DNA from: Spirochaetales bacterium
Lineage (GTDB): Bacteria > Spirochaetota > Spirochaetia > Treponematales > Treponemataceae
DNA: 64,000 nucleotides
Direction: 5' to 3'
Assembly: GCA_029098225.1 (NCBI GenBank)
Contig: JAQXNX010000014.1
Location: 1 to 64,000, forward strand
Shown: one piece after another, positions 1 to 8,246 of the stretch
Numbering within the stretch: the stretch's first letter is position 1
Layout: each line of letters opens with the position of its first letter
Made by a program: the position numbers and the translations under genes
The notes under the pieces: model-generated
What the model was told of the DNA's origin: nothing
The model's input: the letters and a program-made list of their open reading frames with translations, nothing else
Database searches by the model: none

Positions 1-1
1 G

Positions 2-109
2 ACAGAAACACCGAAATTTGTTCAGCAGAAACTGTCTACTCCTGTCAAAGAAGATGAAACAAAAGATTTCGATTTGTCTACTCTTGTAAATGAAGCATTA
101 AAAAAATAA
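2..109 (+). CDS. C-terminal fragment of a protein entering from the left edge
   Basis: An open frame enters from the window edge and runs for 35 codons to a TAA at 107-109. The visible peptide is polar, rich in Thr, Lys, Asp and Glu, and ends in Ala-Leu-Lys-Lys. No family can be recognised from this tail. It could belong to a regulator or mobile-element protein, but nothing visible decides that. Confidence 0.4.
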   Translation, partial: TETPKFVQQKLSTPVKEDETKDFDLSTLVNEALKK

Positions 110-157
110 TTATTTTTGTCTACTTTTATTGACTGGTACAAGGATTGAAGAAATATT

Positions 158-211
158 GTGAAGAAACTGCACTTTTTAGCTCTTAAAAACTTGAAGAAAC
201 TGCACTTTTTT
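158..211 (+). repeat. Pair of direct repeats upstream of the AAA+ ATPase
   Basis: The 19-base unit TGAAGAAACTGCACTTTTT occurs twice, about 34 bases apart, immediately before the ATPase gene. A third partial copy (ACTTGAAGGA) touches the ribosome-binding region. The spacing of roughly three helical turns would suit a protein-binding site. It could equally be a scar of local duplication. The remainder of the 110-241 gap shows nothing else recognisable. Confidence 0.5.
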
Positions 212-241
212 CATAAAATAAACTTGAAGGAATGACACAAA

Positions 242-1582
242 ATGGACAAGTTTAAGAGAAAAGTGTTGGATTTATTAAAAGACTGGAAAGAAAACTATGC
301 ACCAAATTATGCAGCATTACTGGAAGGTGCCCGCCGAGTCGGTAAATCTACAATAGCAGAAGAGTTTGCAAAACAGAATTACCGCTCTTATATAAAAATT
401 GACTTTGCAAATATTGATGATGATTTATTATCTGCATTTAAAGATATTGCAAAACTGGATGTTTTCTTTTTAAGACTTCAGACAATTACAGGTGTGAATC
501 TTTATCCGCGTGAGTCAGTTATCATCTTTGATGAAATCCAGCTTAATCCAAAAGCTCGCCAGGCAATCAAATACCTTGTTGCAGATGGCCGATATGATTA
601 CATCGAAACAGGGTCTCTCATTAGTATTAAAAAGAATGTAAAGAACATTGTCATACCTTCAGAAGAACATAAGATTCATGTTTACCCAATGGATTATGAA
701 GAGTTTATGTGGGCCATTGGAAATAATACCTATGATACTTTGAGACAACTTTACAAAACTAATGTGCCAGTGGGGAACGGTACAAACCGTAGTCTGATGA
801 GAGACTTCCGAATTTATATGGCTGTTGGCGGAATGCCGCAGGCTGTTCAGGCTTATGTAGATGGGAAAAATTTCTCGTTCATCGACAAAGTAAAGCGCGG
901 TATAATAGATTTATATATTGATGATTTTAAGAAGATTGATAATTCGGGACTAATCGGGATGATGTATAAATCTATCCCAAGTCAGCTGGCAACACAGAAA
1001 AGAAGATATGTGATTTCCTCGGCAACAAAGAAAAGAACAACAAAAAAAGATCTTGAACGTCTTTCTGATTTATTGGACTCGAAAACCGTTATTCCTTGTT
1101 ATAACACGACAGATCCAAATGTCACTCTTTCGCAAACACAGGACAATGATACCTTCAAATTGTATCTTTCAGATGTTGGTCTTTTTACAACAATGATTTT
1201 TGAATCTTCTCCTGATACAGGAGACAATATTTACAACAGACTTTTAAGTGACAAGCTTCCGGCAGATTTAGGATATCTATATGAAAATGTAACAGCTCAG
1301 ATGATTGCTTCTACAAATCGAACTCCTTACTATCATACGTGGGAAAAGGAAGGCAGTACACATTATTATGAAGTAGATTTTCTTTTGCAGGCAGGCGCAA
1401 AGATAATTCCTGTAGAAGTAAAATCTTCTTCTAACAAAAATCATGAATCAATAGATGCTTTCTGCGAAAAGTATTCAAGCCGTATAGGCAGACCATTGCT
1501 GATTTCTCAAAAGGATGTGGGGAACGAAGGCCAGTTGATGTTGAAACCAGTTTATATGCTGCCTTTTGTGCTGGAGAACTGA
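242..1582 (+). CDS. AAA+ ATPase with C-terminal DUF4143-type domain
   Basis: A 446-residue protein of the AAA_14/DUF4143 family, standalone P-loop ATPases common in bacterial accessory regions and of unknown cellular role. A Walker A motif, GARRVGKST, lies at residues 29-37 and a Walker B strand, VIIFDE, at 93-98. The C-terminal half carries the EVDFLL and VEVKSS strands typical of DUF4143, a region that resembles PD-(D/E)XK nuclease folds. An AAGGAATGA stretch lies just upstream of the ATG. Its stop codon overlaps the frame of a truncated Nudix gene, so this gene seems to have landed on an older Nudix locus. The family assignment is firm; the function is not known. Confidence 0.85.
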   Translation: MDKFKRKVLDLLKDWKENYAPNYAALLEGARRVGKSTIAEEFAKQNYRSYIKIDFANIDDDLLSAFKDIAKLDVFFLRLQTITGVNLYPRESVIIFDEIQLNPKARQAIKYLVADGRYDYIETGSLISIKKNVKNIVIPSEEHKIHVYPMDYEEFMWAIGNNTYDTLRQLYKTNVPVGNGTNRSLMRDFRIYMAVGGMPQAVQAYVDGKNFSFIDKVKRGIIDLYIDDFKKIDNSGLIGMMYKSIPSQLATQKRRYVISSATKKRTTKKDLERLSDLLDSKTVIPCYNTTDPNVTLSQTQDNDTFKLYLSDVGLFTTMIFESSPDTGDNIYNRLLSDKLPADLGYLYENVTAQMIASTNRTPYYHTWEKEGSTHYYEVDFLLQAGAKIIPVEVKSSSNKNHESIDAFCEKYSSRIGRPLLISQKDVGNEGQLMLKPVYMLPFVLEN

Positions 1583-1692
1583 AACTCCTGGAGCACGAAG
1601 CAGCTCGCTGGCTTTCAAGAGAAACTCTGCGTTCTGTAGACTGGCTGCCTGCGGATTTGTTGATTCTGGATAGGATTGAGGAGATTTTATAA
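1579..1692 (+). pseudogene. 3' remnant of a Nudix hydrolase gene
   Basis: In the frame that overlaps the end of the ATPase gene, 37 codons encode a peptide beginning LKLLEHEAARW and ending LDRIEEIL. It is almost the same as the C-terminus of the intact Nudix hydrolase ending at 12142 (LKLLEHEAAKW, LDKIEEIL). The DNA is also clearly alike over about 110 bases. The Nudix box and start are missing. This is therefore a truncated copy whose 5' part was replaced by the ATPase gene. Confidence 0.8.
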
Positions 1693-1748
1693 TTCGATAG
1701 TTACAACTGTCGAATTACAAAAAAATCGTCAGACGAGTCTGACGATTT
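1691..1748. terminator. Two adjacent hairpins between convergent genes
   Basis: The first hairpin has 10-base arms at 1691-1700 and 1707-1716 with one G-U pair. The second is a perfect inverted repeat with arms at 1723-1734 and 1737-1748 (AAATCGTCAGAC and its complement), flanked by A-rich sequence on the left and TTTAA on the right. The pair separates the rightward Nudix remnant from the leftward TPR gene and probably terminates transcription from both sides. Confidence 0.7.
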
Positions 1749-1768
1749 AACAGGTTAATAATAGCTTG

Positions 1769-3673
1769 TTAGCACTCTTCCAGAAGACGTATAATGCTCT
1801 GTTGATATCCTTCTAGTGCTTTAGTGGCACGCTTTGATGACTTGTCTAACAGTCTTCGAGCAGAGTTACGGTCGCCTGATTCTATGAGACAACGAGCACT
1901 TTCTATGTCCTTTTTTAAGCGGAGTTCTTCGATATAATTAGTATAAGCAGAATCTTTTTGGGCCATGGTAATAGCTTTATCATAATAAGAAAGTCCTCTT
2001 TCAATCTGACCTTTTCTTCGTAATAGATATAAGCCGTAAGTTGCAGTATTACATGGACTTTGTCCAATCGTAGGGATAAAATCTTTTAGTATTTGATCGG
2101 GAATAGAGTCCTCCATTTCAAGGCTTGCAAAAATAATATTATTCAGTACTTGTATATTATGTTTACCCTTAGGATATTCTTTGTGTATTTGTATTAAAAA
2201 ATCACGGCATGTTTTCATTAGCTGAGTATTTTGGCCGGTTACAGTAAAAACGCGAAGTAAATCTGTACAAGCAAAAAGTTTTAGTGTCAGATTATTAGAA
2301 TCAAGCATAAAAATTGGAGAAAGAAAATTAAAATATGTCTCGAAATTTCCAGTAGCAAGAAGAGCCTTTCGGTATTGGTAAAAATAATTCAAATAGCTGT
2401 CTTCGGAAAGTTCAAAATCTCTTGCTCCATTTGTGTTTTCAAAAAGCGATATGGTTTCACTATATTTTCCTTCGTAGTTCAAAATACGCATATAGTTTGT
2501 TAGTATAATCTCAAGTTGCTTTTGCTTTCTTACAGTGTTAGATGAATTTTCTTTGTATTTTTCAAGAGCCTTCGAAATGTTTCTTTCTGCACGGTCTAGT
2601 TTTCCAATGCTTTCATTGCAAAGAGCTATATTGTTCCAGACCGCGGCAGGATTTGTTTTATTATCCATAAGATTTCCTAGACGATCCAATGCAGTGCCAA
2701 ATTTCTTCTTTACAAATGCGCATTTTGCATAGTTTATTGCAGCATCAAAATAGAAATCTTTTTCGGTAACATTACTTAGTTTCAGGTAGCGAGAAAGAGT
2801 GTATTCTACTTTTTCAGGTTTATCTTCCAGCTCCATGTTTACATAAAGTCGGAGAGCAGGAGTAAAGCTCAAATCAAGATTTACAGCAGTTTCACACCAG
2901 CGCTTTGCTTTTTCGATAAGTCTGTCAGATTTGGTTGCTTGAATAAGATACAACATACTCAGTGCAAGGGCTGATTGAGGTGTATTTTGTGTATAAAATG
3001 AATGTCGCAAAAAATGGATTGCTTTGTCAGCATCTCCTTTCTGTATATTAACAAAAGCTTGCTGAAAATCAATTTCATAAGGTATTTCATCGTGTTCTGC
3101 TCTATAATGATTCAGAGCTTCGTCAGCTTTATCAAATCTTTTTTTAGCTAGATAAAATCCTGATAATTTGCGAATACTTTCTGTTGTATTTAATTTGTAA
3201 AGGAGAAGAAGGTTTTCTTCCTTATTCTCATTTTGGCGTATTTTGTTTTCAGCAATTTTAGCAGCAAAAACTGCATTATCTATATCTCGTATATGAGAAA
3301 GACATTCTCCTTCTTTCTCATAGTTTTTTATAAGTGAATAAAAACCTGCAAGACGGAAATAATAAGTGTCACTAAAACGATCATCTTTTGATAGATCTGC
3401 ATTTTCTTTTTCAAACAAAGCAAGTTCTTTCAGAATTAATTTTTGCTGTTTTAAGGTATTATTTGAAGTGTCTATGGTAAGGAATTTCGAAATGAGATCC
3501 ATAGAATTTGACGGTTCAGGTATATCTTTTTGACGAGCAGCTTTCTCGCATTCAGCATAATTAAATGATAAACTCATTTCCTGTGCCGGCATATCCATAT
3601 CAATTTTTTCTGATTTGCCACAGAGAACATCAGTTTGTGATTCTGGCTGATTTGCTTCCACATTTTCAAGCAT
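1769..3673 (-). CDS. Large TPR-repeat protein paired with a protein kinase
   Basis: A 634-residue, mainly alpha-helical protein with TPR-like helix pairs (for example WNNIALCNESIGKLDRAERN followed by further repeats) from about residue 100 to the C-terminus. No signal peptide or membrane segment is seen, so it should be cytoplasmic. Its ATG overlaps the end of the upstream kinase gene by 8 bases, which implies translational coupling and a shared operon. It is plausibly the kinase's substrate or adaptor scaffold; that role is inferred from context only. No enzyme domain was recognised. Confidence 0.75.
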   Translation of the reverse strand: MLENVEANQPESQTDVLCGKSEKIDMDMPAQEMSLSFNYAECEKAARQKDIPEPSNSMDLISKFLTIDTSNNTLKQQKLILKELALFEKENADLSKDDRFSDTYYFRLAGFYSLIKNYEKEGECLSHIRDIDNAVFAAKIAENKIRQNENKEENLLLLYKLNTTESIRKLSGFYLAKKRFDKADEALNHYRAEHDEIPYEIDFQQAFVNIQKGDADKAIHFLRHSFYTQNTPQSALALSMLYLIQATKSDRLIEKAKRWCETAVNLDLSFTPALRLYVNMELEDKPEKVEYTLSRYLKLSNVTEKDFYFDAAINYAKCAFVKKKFGTALDRLGNLMDNKTNPAAVWNNIALCNESIGKLDRAERNISKALEKYKENSSNTVRKQKQLEIILTNYMRILNYEGKYSETISLFENTNGARDFELSEDSYLNYFYQYRKALLATGNFETYFNFLSPIFMLDSNNLTLKLFACTDLLRVFTVTGQNTQLMKTCRDFLIQIHKEYPKGKHNIQVLNNIIFASLEMEDSIPDQILKDFIPTIGQSPCNTATYGLYLLRRKGQIERGLSYYDKAITMAQKDSAYTNYIEELRLKKDIESARCLIESGDRNSARRLLDKSSKRATKALEGYQQSIIRLLEEC

Positions 3674-4910
3674 GGGCTTCCTCCCTTATTCTGTGGATTT
3701 TTTTTCGAGTCTTGTACAGTTCACGAAGATGTTCGTTTTCAAGAATGTGGGCAATAGTACGAAGTTTTGTCTTTATATTATCAAGTTCAGTTTCTTTTGT
3801 TCGTTTACGATAGTCAAAGGCACAAAGGCTATCTATGATTCCTTGGATATCCTTTCTTATGTAGTTAGGCAGAATCGATTCTTCTGCAATACGAGGAATA
3901 ATGATGTTTGAAGCAAACTCAGAAAGTAATTCATGGTATACATCAAGCCGTTTTTCTAAGTTTCCATCAAATTGTTCTTCTCCAACTCTGATATTGTTTA
4001 CTGTTTCCCAATAACCATTGCCGTTTGTATCTTGAAGAACTGTATAAAACGTTCGCTTGTCAAAGAGTTCAAAAAGCATACAACCTAATGAATAAATATC
4101 TGCACTTTGAGCTAATTCCCATTCGTTTTGGAATCCAGAGTAAATTTCTGGAGCAGCATACATTTCAAGAAGTTCTACTTGAGGTGAAAATTGTCGTAAT
4201 TCTTTTTCTATTTCTGGTTTTGCAAGTGAAAGTCCCAAGTCTATGATGACTGCTACACATTTTCCTTCTTGTCGCATTCCCATAATATTAGAAGGTTTTA
4301 AGTCCCTGTGACATAGTCCTTCTCTATGTAGACATTGGACTGCAGAAATAATGGAACAAAAGAGTCTAAGTCGATTTGCGCATGTTTTTAGTTTATCATT
4401 TGAAGCAGAGAAGAAACTTTTTCTTACATCCACAGGTAGAAATATGGAAGCAAAGAATGAGACTGGAACAATAAAAGACTTACCATCACAGTTAACAGAA
4501 ATATGCATTGTCTTAAGCGGAGTGGATATTTGCTGTATTCTGTTTTTTCCTTTAAGTCTGTTTAGAACTGCGCTTTCCCAAACAAGACACTTATTCAGAT
4601 GTGGATGTTCTTCGCAAAATGCAGGATTTGTGGTTTTTATGGCAATGTTACGGTCAGTAATAGCATCGTGTGCACGGAAAAGATAGTATAAGCCGCGGTC
4701 TTCATCTTTGGTATTGTCATATAAACGGGTCAAACATTTTGCATCTTCAAAAAGATCTGTAAAGTCAGAGGCTGTACTTATTGCTTGTAATATAAGTGTT
4801 TCAGCTTTTTTGTAGTGTTCTACAGGATTTGTTTCAGACTCATAGCCTTCGAAATCAAATTCCAGTTGCTGAGGTTCTTCATGTTCAACATTAGATAAAC
4901 TTTCTTGCAT
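3666..4910 (-). CDS. Hanks-type serine/threonine protein kinase
   Basis: A 414-residue soluble kinase. Visible landmarks are the VAIK-type lysine at residue 92 (NIAIK), a candidate helix-C glutamate in WESAVL near 112, the catalytic loop HRDLKPSN at 201-208, the magnesium-binding motif as DLG at 224-226 in place of DFG, and the APE motif at 253-255. The glycine-rich loop is weak, with a single clear glycine near residue 73. No transmembrane or PASTA segment follows, unlike PknB. It is the first gene of a two-gene operon with the TPR protein and is divergent from an XRE regulator. Kinase assignment is strong; targets are unknown. Confidence 0.85.
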   Translation of the reverse strand: MQESLSNVEHEEPQQLEFDFEGYESETNPVEHYKKAETLILQAISTASDFTDLFEDAKCLTRLYDNTKDEDRGLYYLFRAHDAITDRNIAIKTTNPAFCEEHPHLNKCLVWESAVLNRLKGKNRIQQISTPLKTMHISVNCDGKSFIVPVSFFASIFLPVDVRKSFFSASNDKLKTCANRLRLFCSIISAVQCLHREGLCHRDLKPSNIMGMRQEGKCVAVIIDLGLSLAKPEIEKELRQFSPQVELLEMYAAPEIYSGFQNEWELAQSADIYSLGCMLFELFDKRTFYTVLQDTNGNGYWETVNNIRVGEEQFDGNLEKRLDVYHELLSEFASNIIIPRIAEESILPNYIRKDIQGIIDSLCAFDYRKRTKETELDNIKTKLRTIAHILENEHLRELYKTRKKIHRIREEAHA

Positions 4911-4960
4911 ATAGACTAATTATATCATGAAAATATGTAGATGTGTTGAAAAAAAGATGC

Positions 4961-5009
4961 TTGACAATTAATTATTAACATGTTATAAAATTAACAGGTT
5001 GATAATTAA
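4961..5009 (+). promoter_or_regulatory. Consensus promoter and candidate XRE operator
   Basis: TTGACA at 4961-4966 and TATAAA at 4984-4989 are separated by 17 bases, a near-perfect sigma70-type promoter reading toward the XRE gene. A 12-base inverted repeat with one mismatch (TTAATTATTAAC at 4968-4979, its partner at 4998-5009) brackets the -10 box. This suits autorepression by the XRE protein and could also control the divergent kinase operon. The binding partner is inferred. Confidence 0.7.
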
Positions 5010-5066
5010 ATACAGATATGTTAATATTATCTCAGTCAGGTAAGAGCGGAGGGGAAAGGGGTTCTT

Positions 5067-5444
5067 ATGGCAGAAGGAAAAAAAATAAGCGAGTATGGAG
5101 AGTTATTGAAGCATCTGAGAATCGACAAGCGAGAAATGTTGAAAAATATGGCAGGAAGACTCGGACTTAATTCTTCCTATCTTTCTGCCATTGAAAGTGG
5201 AGATCGTGATATTCCTCCTGATTTAACTGACAAAATTTGTGTTGAATATGGTCTTGATGCTGAAGAGCGAAAGAAATTAAAAGAGGCTGAACTTAATAAA
5301 GACCGTAAGTTTATACAGATTGATATGGAGAAAATTAACGAGAACCGCCTGGCAAAAGAGGTCGTTCTTGATTTTGCCGGCAAAGCTGCAAATCTTACAG
5401 ATGACCAGCTTGAAGAAATAAAAAAGATTTTGAACAGATCCTGA
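5067..5444 (+). CDS. XRE-family helix-turn-helix regulator
   Basis: A 125-residue protein whose N-terminal half is a lambda-repressor-like HTH (LNSSYLSAIESGDRDIP near residues 35-50). The second half is a charged, probably helical extension of unknown function. A purine-rich Shine-Dalgarno (GGAGGGG) precedes the ATG. It is divergent from the kinase/TPR operon and has a strong promoter with an overlapping inverted repeat, so autoregulation and control of the neighbours is likely. It resembles small repressors of mobile or defence loci. Confidence 0.8.
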   Translation: MAEGKKISEYGELLKHLRIDKREMLKNMAGRLGLNSSYLSAIESGDRDIPPDLTDKICVEYGLDAEERKKLKEAELNKDRKFIQIDMEKINENRLAKEVVLDFAGKAANLTDDQLEEIKKILNRS

Positions 5445-5481
5445 ATTAAGTTCAGGTAAAAAAAACAAAGGAGGTAAGCCT

Positions 5482-5532
5482 ATGATTGTGCTTCGTGCTG
5501 TGAAATCAGCGTTAAAAAATGAAGCCGTTTAA
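5482..5532 (+). CDS. Possible 16-residue peptide with a strong ribosome-binding site
   Basis: A canonical AAAGGAGGT lies 7 to 8 bases before an ATG that opens a 16-codon frame (MIVLRAVKSALKNEAV, stop at 5530-5532). The 3' end of the frame lies inside the hairpin that ends the opposing small RNA. The peptide is cationic and not obviously membrane-spanning. It may be a leader peptide, a small toxin or chance. The quality of the Shine-Dalgarno is the main support. Confidence 0.35.
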   Translation: MIVLRAVKSALKNEAV

Positions 5533-5596
5533 GTTCTGGTAAAACTCAAAACGGCTCTAGTCAAGAAGTTGGATAAACCAATTCTCAAAATTCAAT
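5514..5596 (-). ncRNA. Candidate antisense small RNA of about 83 nt
   Basis: On the minus strand a perfect consensus promoter (5603-5631) would start transcription near 5596. The transcript would contain a small hairpin (TTGG/CCAA) and then a stem with 8-base arms at 5548-5555 and 5523-5530, followed within two bases by a run of six T at 5519-5514, an intrinsic terminator. No protein is encoded. It is antisense to the 3' part of the mini-ORF and to the XRE gene's 3' untranslated region. The RNA is predicted from promoter and terminator alone. Confidence 0.55.
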
Positions 5597-5602
5597 ACAA
5601 GA

Positions 5603-5631
5603 ATTATAGTTTATACTTCTTCTTTTGTCAA
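5603..5631 (-). promoter_or_regulatory. Perfect consensus promoter for the antisense RNA
   Basis: Read on the minus strand, TTGACA (5631-5626) and TATAAT (5608-5603) are separated by exactly 17 bases. Both hexamers match the sigma70 consensus fully. No minus-strand gene starts downstream, which is why a non-coding product is proposed. The rest of the 5533-5751 gap holds only the ribosome-binding site of the next gene. Confidence 0.7.
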
Positions 5632-5751
5632 TTCGCTCGTTTTCATCTGGCTGTGGGCCATAAGATAGGAAAGAGCGATATGGATTTTCGAGAAATCGGA
5701 ATATGAGTAGATGCGACTTCTGCGCAAAAAAAACAGAAGAAGGAAATAACT

Positions 5752-6471
5752 ATGGTACAAATATATGCGTATCAGAATTCCCTCAAAACAGGAGAGGGTA
5801 AAGACAAATATTGTTTTAGAAGTGTCGTTGACCAGACAATGGATAACGAGCAGCTTGTAAAAGAAATAATCAGCTACAATTCAACTATCACAGATGCAGA
5901 TGCAAGAGCTGTGCTTTCAGTACTGAATGATCGCGTTCGTCATTTTGTGAATCTTGGTTACAAAGTGGAACTTCCATTTGGCTATGTATACAACAAAGCA
6001 AATGGAACTGTTGCAAAACTGAACGACGGTTTTATTCCGGGAAAAGGAAATCACAGAATAACAACTGTCTTCAAGTTCAAGGAAGATGCTTCCAGCGAAA
6101 TGACAAAAGACGCTTCTTACAAACTTGCTGGAAGCGGATATGTGCAGTTTCCATCAATAAAGGAAATATCCTCTATTCTTCCAAACGGTACCGAAAGCGA
6201 GAATCTTGAATTTTCTGCAGGAGCAATGCTCCGCATTAAAGGCAAAAATGTTTCCTTTGATGCAGAAGACGAAATTCAAGGAGTTTTCCTTGTTTCATCG
6301 GATACTACAGAAACAAGAATATCAAATTACAACCGCATTGGAACAAATGTTCTTGAGGCTTACATTCCTTCTGTTGCAGCAGGCAGCTATGAAATCAAGC
6401 TTGTCACAAAGCCTGGAACAGAGCGATATGAGAAAGCTGTGTCTTCTACAACAATCACTATAACTGCTTAG
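5752..6471 (+). CDS. HU/IHF-like DNA-binding protein with C-terminal DUF4469 domain
   Basis: A 239-residue protein. Residues 1 to about 125 resemble the HU-like DNA-binding domain found in Bacteroidetes and Treponema proteins, including a turn where HU has its DNA-binding arm. Residues about 130-239 form a beta-rich domain of the DUF4469 (Ig-like) type, with the segment AGSYEIKLVTKPG near the end. A GAAGGAAAT Shine-Dalgarno precedes the ATG. No signal peptide is present, so it should act in the cytoplasm, probably as a nucleoid-associated protein. The specific role is unknown. Confidence 0.75.
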   Translation: MVQIYAYQNSLKTGEGKDKYCFRSVVDQTMDNEQLVKEIISYNSTITDADARAVLSVLNDRVRHFVNLGYKVELPFGYVYNKANGTVAKLNDGFIPGKGNHRITTVFKFKEDASSEMTKDASYKLAGSGYVQFPSIKEISSILPNGTESENLEFSAGAMLRIKGKNVSFDAEDEIQGVFLVSSDTTETRISNYNRIGTNVLEAYIPSVAAGSYEIKLVTKPGTERYEKAVSSTTITITA

Positions 6472-6551
6472 TTTGGTTTCAGAGGGCTCCCCACAGGGAG
6501 TCTTCTGATTTGAAATTCAAAAGATATATATAAGATAAGGAGAAACTTCTT

Positions 6552-7709
6552 ATGAATAAACAGTATGAACGTAAAATAAAAGAAAATAAGCCTGTAGTGG
6601 CTATTTGTTATGATTTTGATAAGACTCTTACTCCTGATGATATGCAGGCGCAAGGGTTCATTCAATCTGTTGGTTATGATGTCAGTTCTTTTTGGGAAAA
6701 ATCCAATGGACTAGCTGAAAAGAATGATATGGATCAGAACCTGGCTTACATGTATACAATGCTTCAAGAATCCGAAGGTAAAGTATTATTTACCAAAAAA
6801 AGTCTGAAAGATTATGGTGCAAAAATACAACTTTTCCCCGGTGTAAAAGACTGGTTCGAAAGAATCCGTGCTTATGCGAAAGAAAAAGGTGTTATTGTTG
6901 AACATTATATTATTTCTTCGGGATTAAAAGAAATGATTGAGGGAACTGTAGTTGCCTCTTCTTTTGAACGCATTTATGCCAGTTCATTTTATTATAATGA
7001 AAAGAACGTAGCTGAATGGCCAGCCCAGGTTGTAAACTATACCAACAAAACACAGTTTCTTTTTAGAATTGAAAAGGGAACTTTGGATATCAATGATTCT
7101 GGAATCAATGATTATTTTCCGACAGAAAAGCTGCGTGTTCCATTTAGAAACATTATTTATATTGGCGACAGCGACACTGACATTCCTTGTATGAAATTAG
7201 TAAATGCAAATGGAGGACATTCTATAGGAGTCTATAATCCAGAAAGCCAGAAAAAGGATAAAGTGTTTAAGATGATGCACGACAAGCGTATAAAATATTT
7301 CGCACCTGCTGATTACAGTGATGGTTCGGAATTGGATACTCTTGTAAAAGCAATCATTGACAGAACCTTTTATAATGAGTTGTTGGAAGACATCCATGTC
7401 AAGAATAAAACAGAATATGAACAGGATGAAGCTAATTGCTCAGAAGAGGAAAAGAAAAAGAAATCTTTATTAATTAGTTTGGAAGAAAGCAGCAGTTTTA
7501 AAACTACACACACTGTCATATCAGAACTTCGAAAAATCAATTATTGGAGTCCATATGAAATTGAGTGGTTGATAGACATTGCTCTTTCAAACAATCAGGT
7601 AGGCTATATTTTGAATGATAGTGACGTATCCAGATTCTACAAAAGTATTATCGATGGTACGAATAGTGAAAAAGCGTCTGAACTGAAGAAGATTTTAGAG
7701 GAAGAGTAA
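6552..7709 (+). CDS. HAD-superfamily phosphatase
   Basis: A 385-residue cytoplasmic protein. HAD motif I is DFDKTLT with catalytic aspartates at 21 and 23. Motif II is the serine of SSG near residue 122, and motif IV is GDSDTDIP at 205-212. The fold ends near residue 270; the last 110 residues are helical and unassigned. AAGGAG lies well placed before the ATG. The substrate is unknown; the motif I form and the cap size recall phosphoserine-phosphatase-like members. It lies at the left border of the AT-rich island. Confidence 0.8.
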   Translation: MNKQYERKIKENKPVVAICYDFDKTLTPDDMQAQGFIQSVGYDVSSFWEKSNGLAEKNDMDQNLAYMYTMLQESEGKVLFTKKSLKDYGAKIQLFPGVKDWFERIRAYAKEKGVIVEHYIISSGLKEMIEGTVVASSFERIYASSFYYNEKNVAEWPAQVVNYTNKTQFLFRIEKGTLDINDSGINDYFPTEKLRVPFRNIIYIGDSDTDIPCMKLVNANGGHSIGVYNPESQKKDKVFKMMHDKRIKYFAPADYSDGSELDTLVKAIIDRTFYNELLEDIHVKNKTEYEQDEANCSEEEKKKKSLLISLEESSSFKTTHTVISELRKINYWSPYEIEWLIDIALSNNQVGYILNDSDVSRFYKSIIDGTNSEKASELKKILEEE

Positions 7710-7825
7710 TTATGTGTATTCCTTGCCTTCCTCTATTGAGCCTTCTAAAAAGGACATTAGAGGAGGGTATGGTTTTAACATTTAAAAAAAGTGTCGTTGT
7801 TGTTGCAAAACTCTGATTGGTATAA

Positions 7826-8205
7826 TTAAAGAACATAAACTTTTTCTTCACCCAATAAATCATGAAGATCCTGTGGTAGTATTTTAAATAATAAACCATG
7901 GTCTCTGTATGTTCCGTCAGGACGGATATGGGCAGCTAAATCAGTTTTGATATTTCCATTTTTTTTGATACGAGATGCTTTTAATTCAATGCCTTTATAA
8001 TCAGGTTATTTTGAATTATTTCTGCTAATACCTAATTCGTGTTCAAGAGTATCCCCAACACCGGGATCACCTCTTGTGATAGATGGAATAAAACCTTTTT
8101 TTGTATATTTCATGTAGTTTTTCAAGCAATTCATCAGCTGTTGAAACATATTCGCTTAATGTATAAAGAAGGTTCTTAATATACTTCGTGTAAAAACAGG
8201 AACAT
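7826..8205 (-). pseudogene. Degraded MvaI/BcnI-type restriction endonuclease
   Basis: The minus strand encodes, in broken frames, hallmark segments of MvaI/BcnI-family endonucleases: ADELLEKLHEIYKK, then GFIPSITRGDPGVGDTLEHE, LGISRNN and PDYKGIELKASR, and a C-terminal piece with RDHGLLF. The frame is broken by a slip in a seven-base homopolymer (8096-8102) and by an in-frame TAA at 8006-8008. The protein is also too short: a central block between the GIELK strand and the DHG motif appears deleted. No cognate methyltransferase is seen nearby. Family assignment rests on recognised motifs. Confidence 0.75.
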
Positions 8206-8246
8206 TAAAAATAATTAAGAAAAATAATAAACAAAAAAGACTCGGT

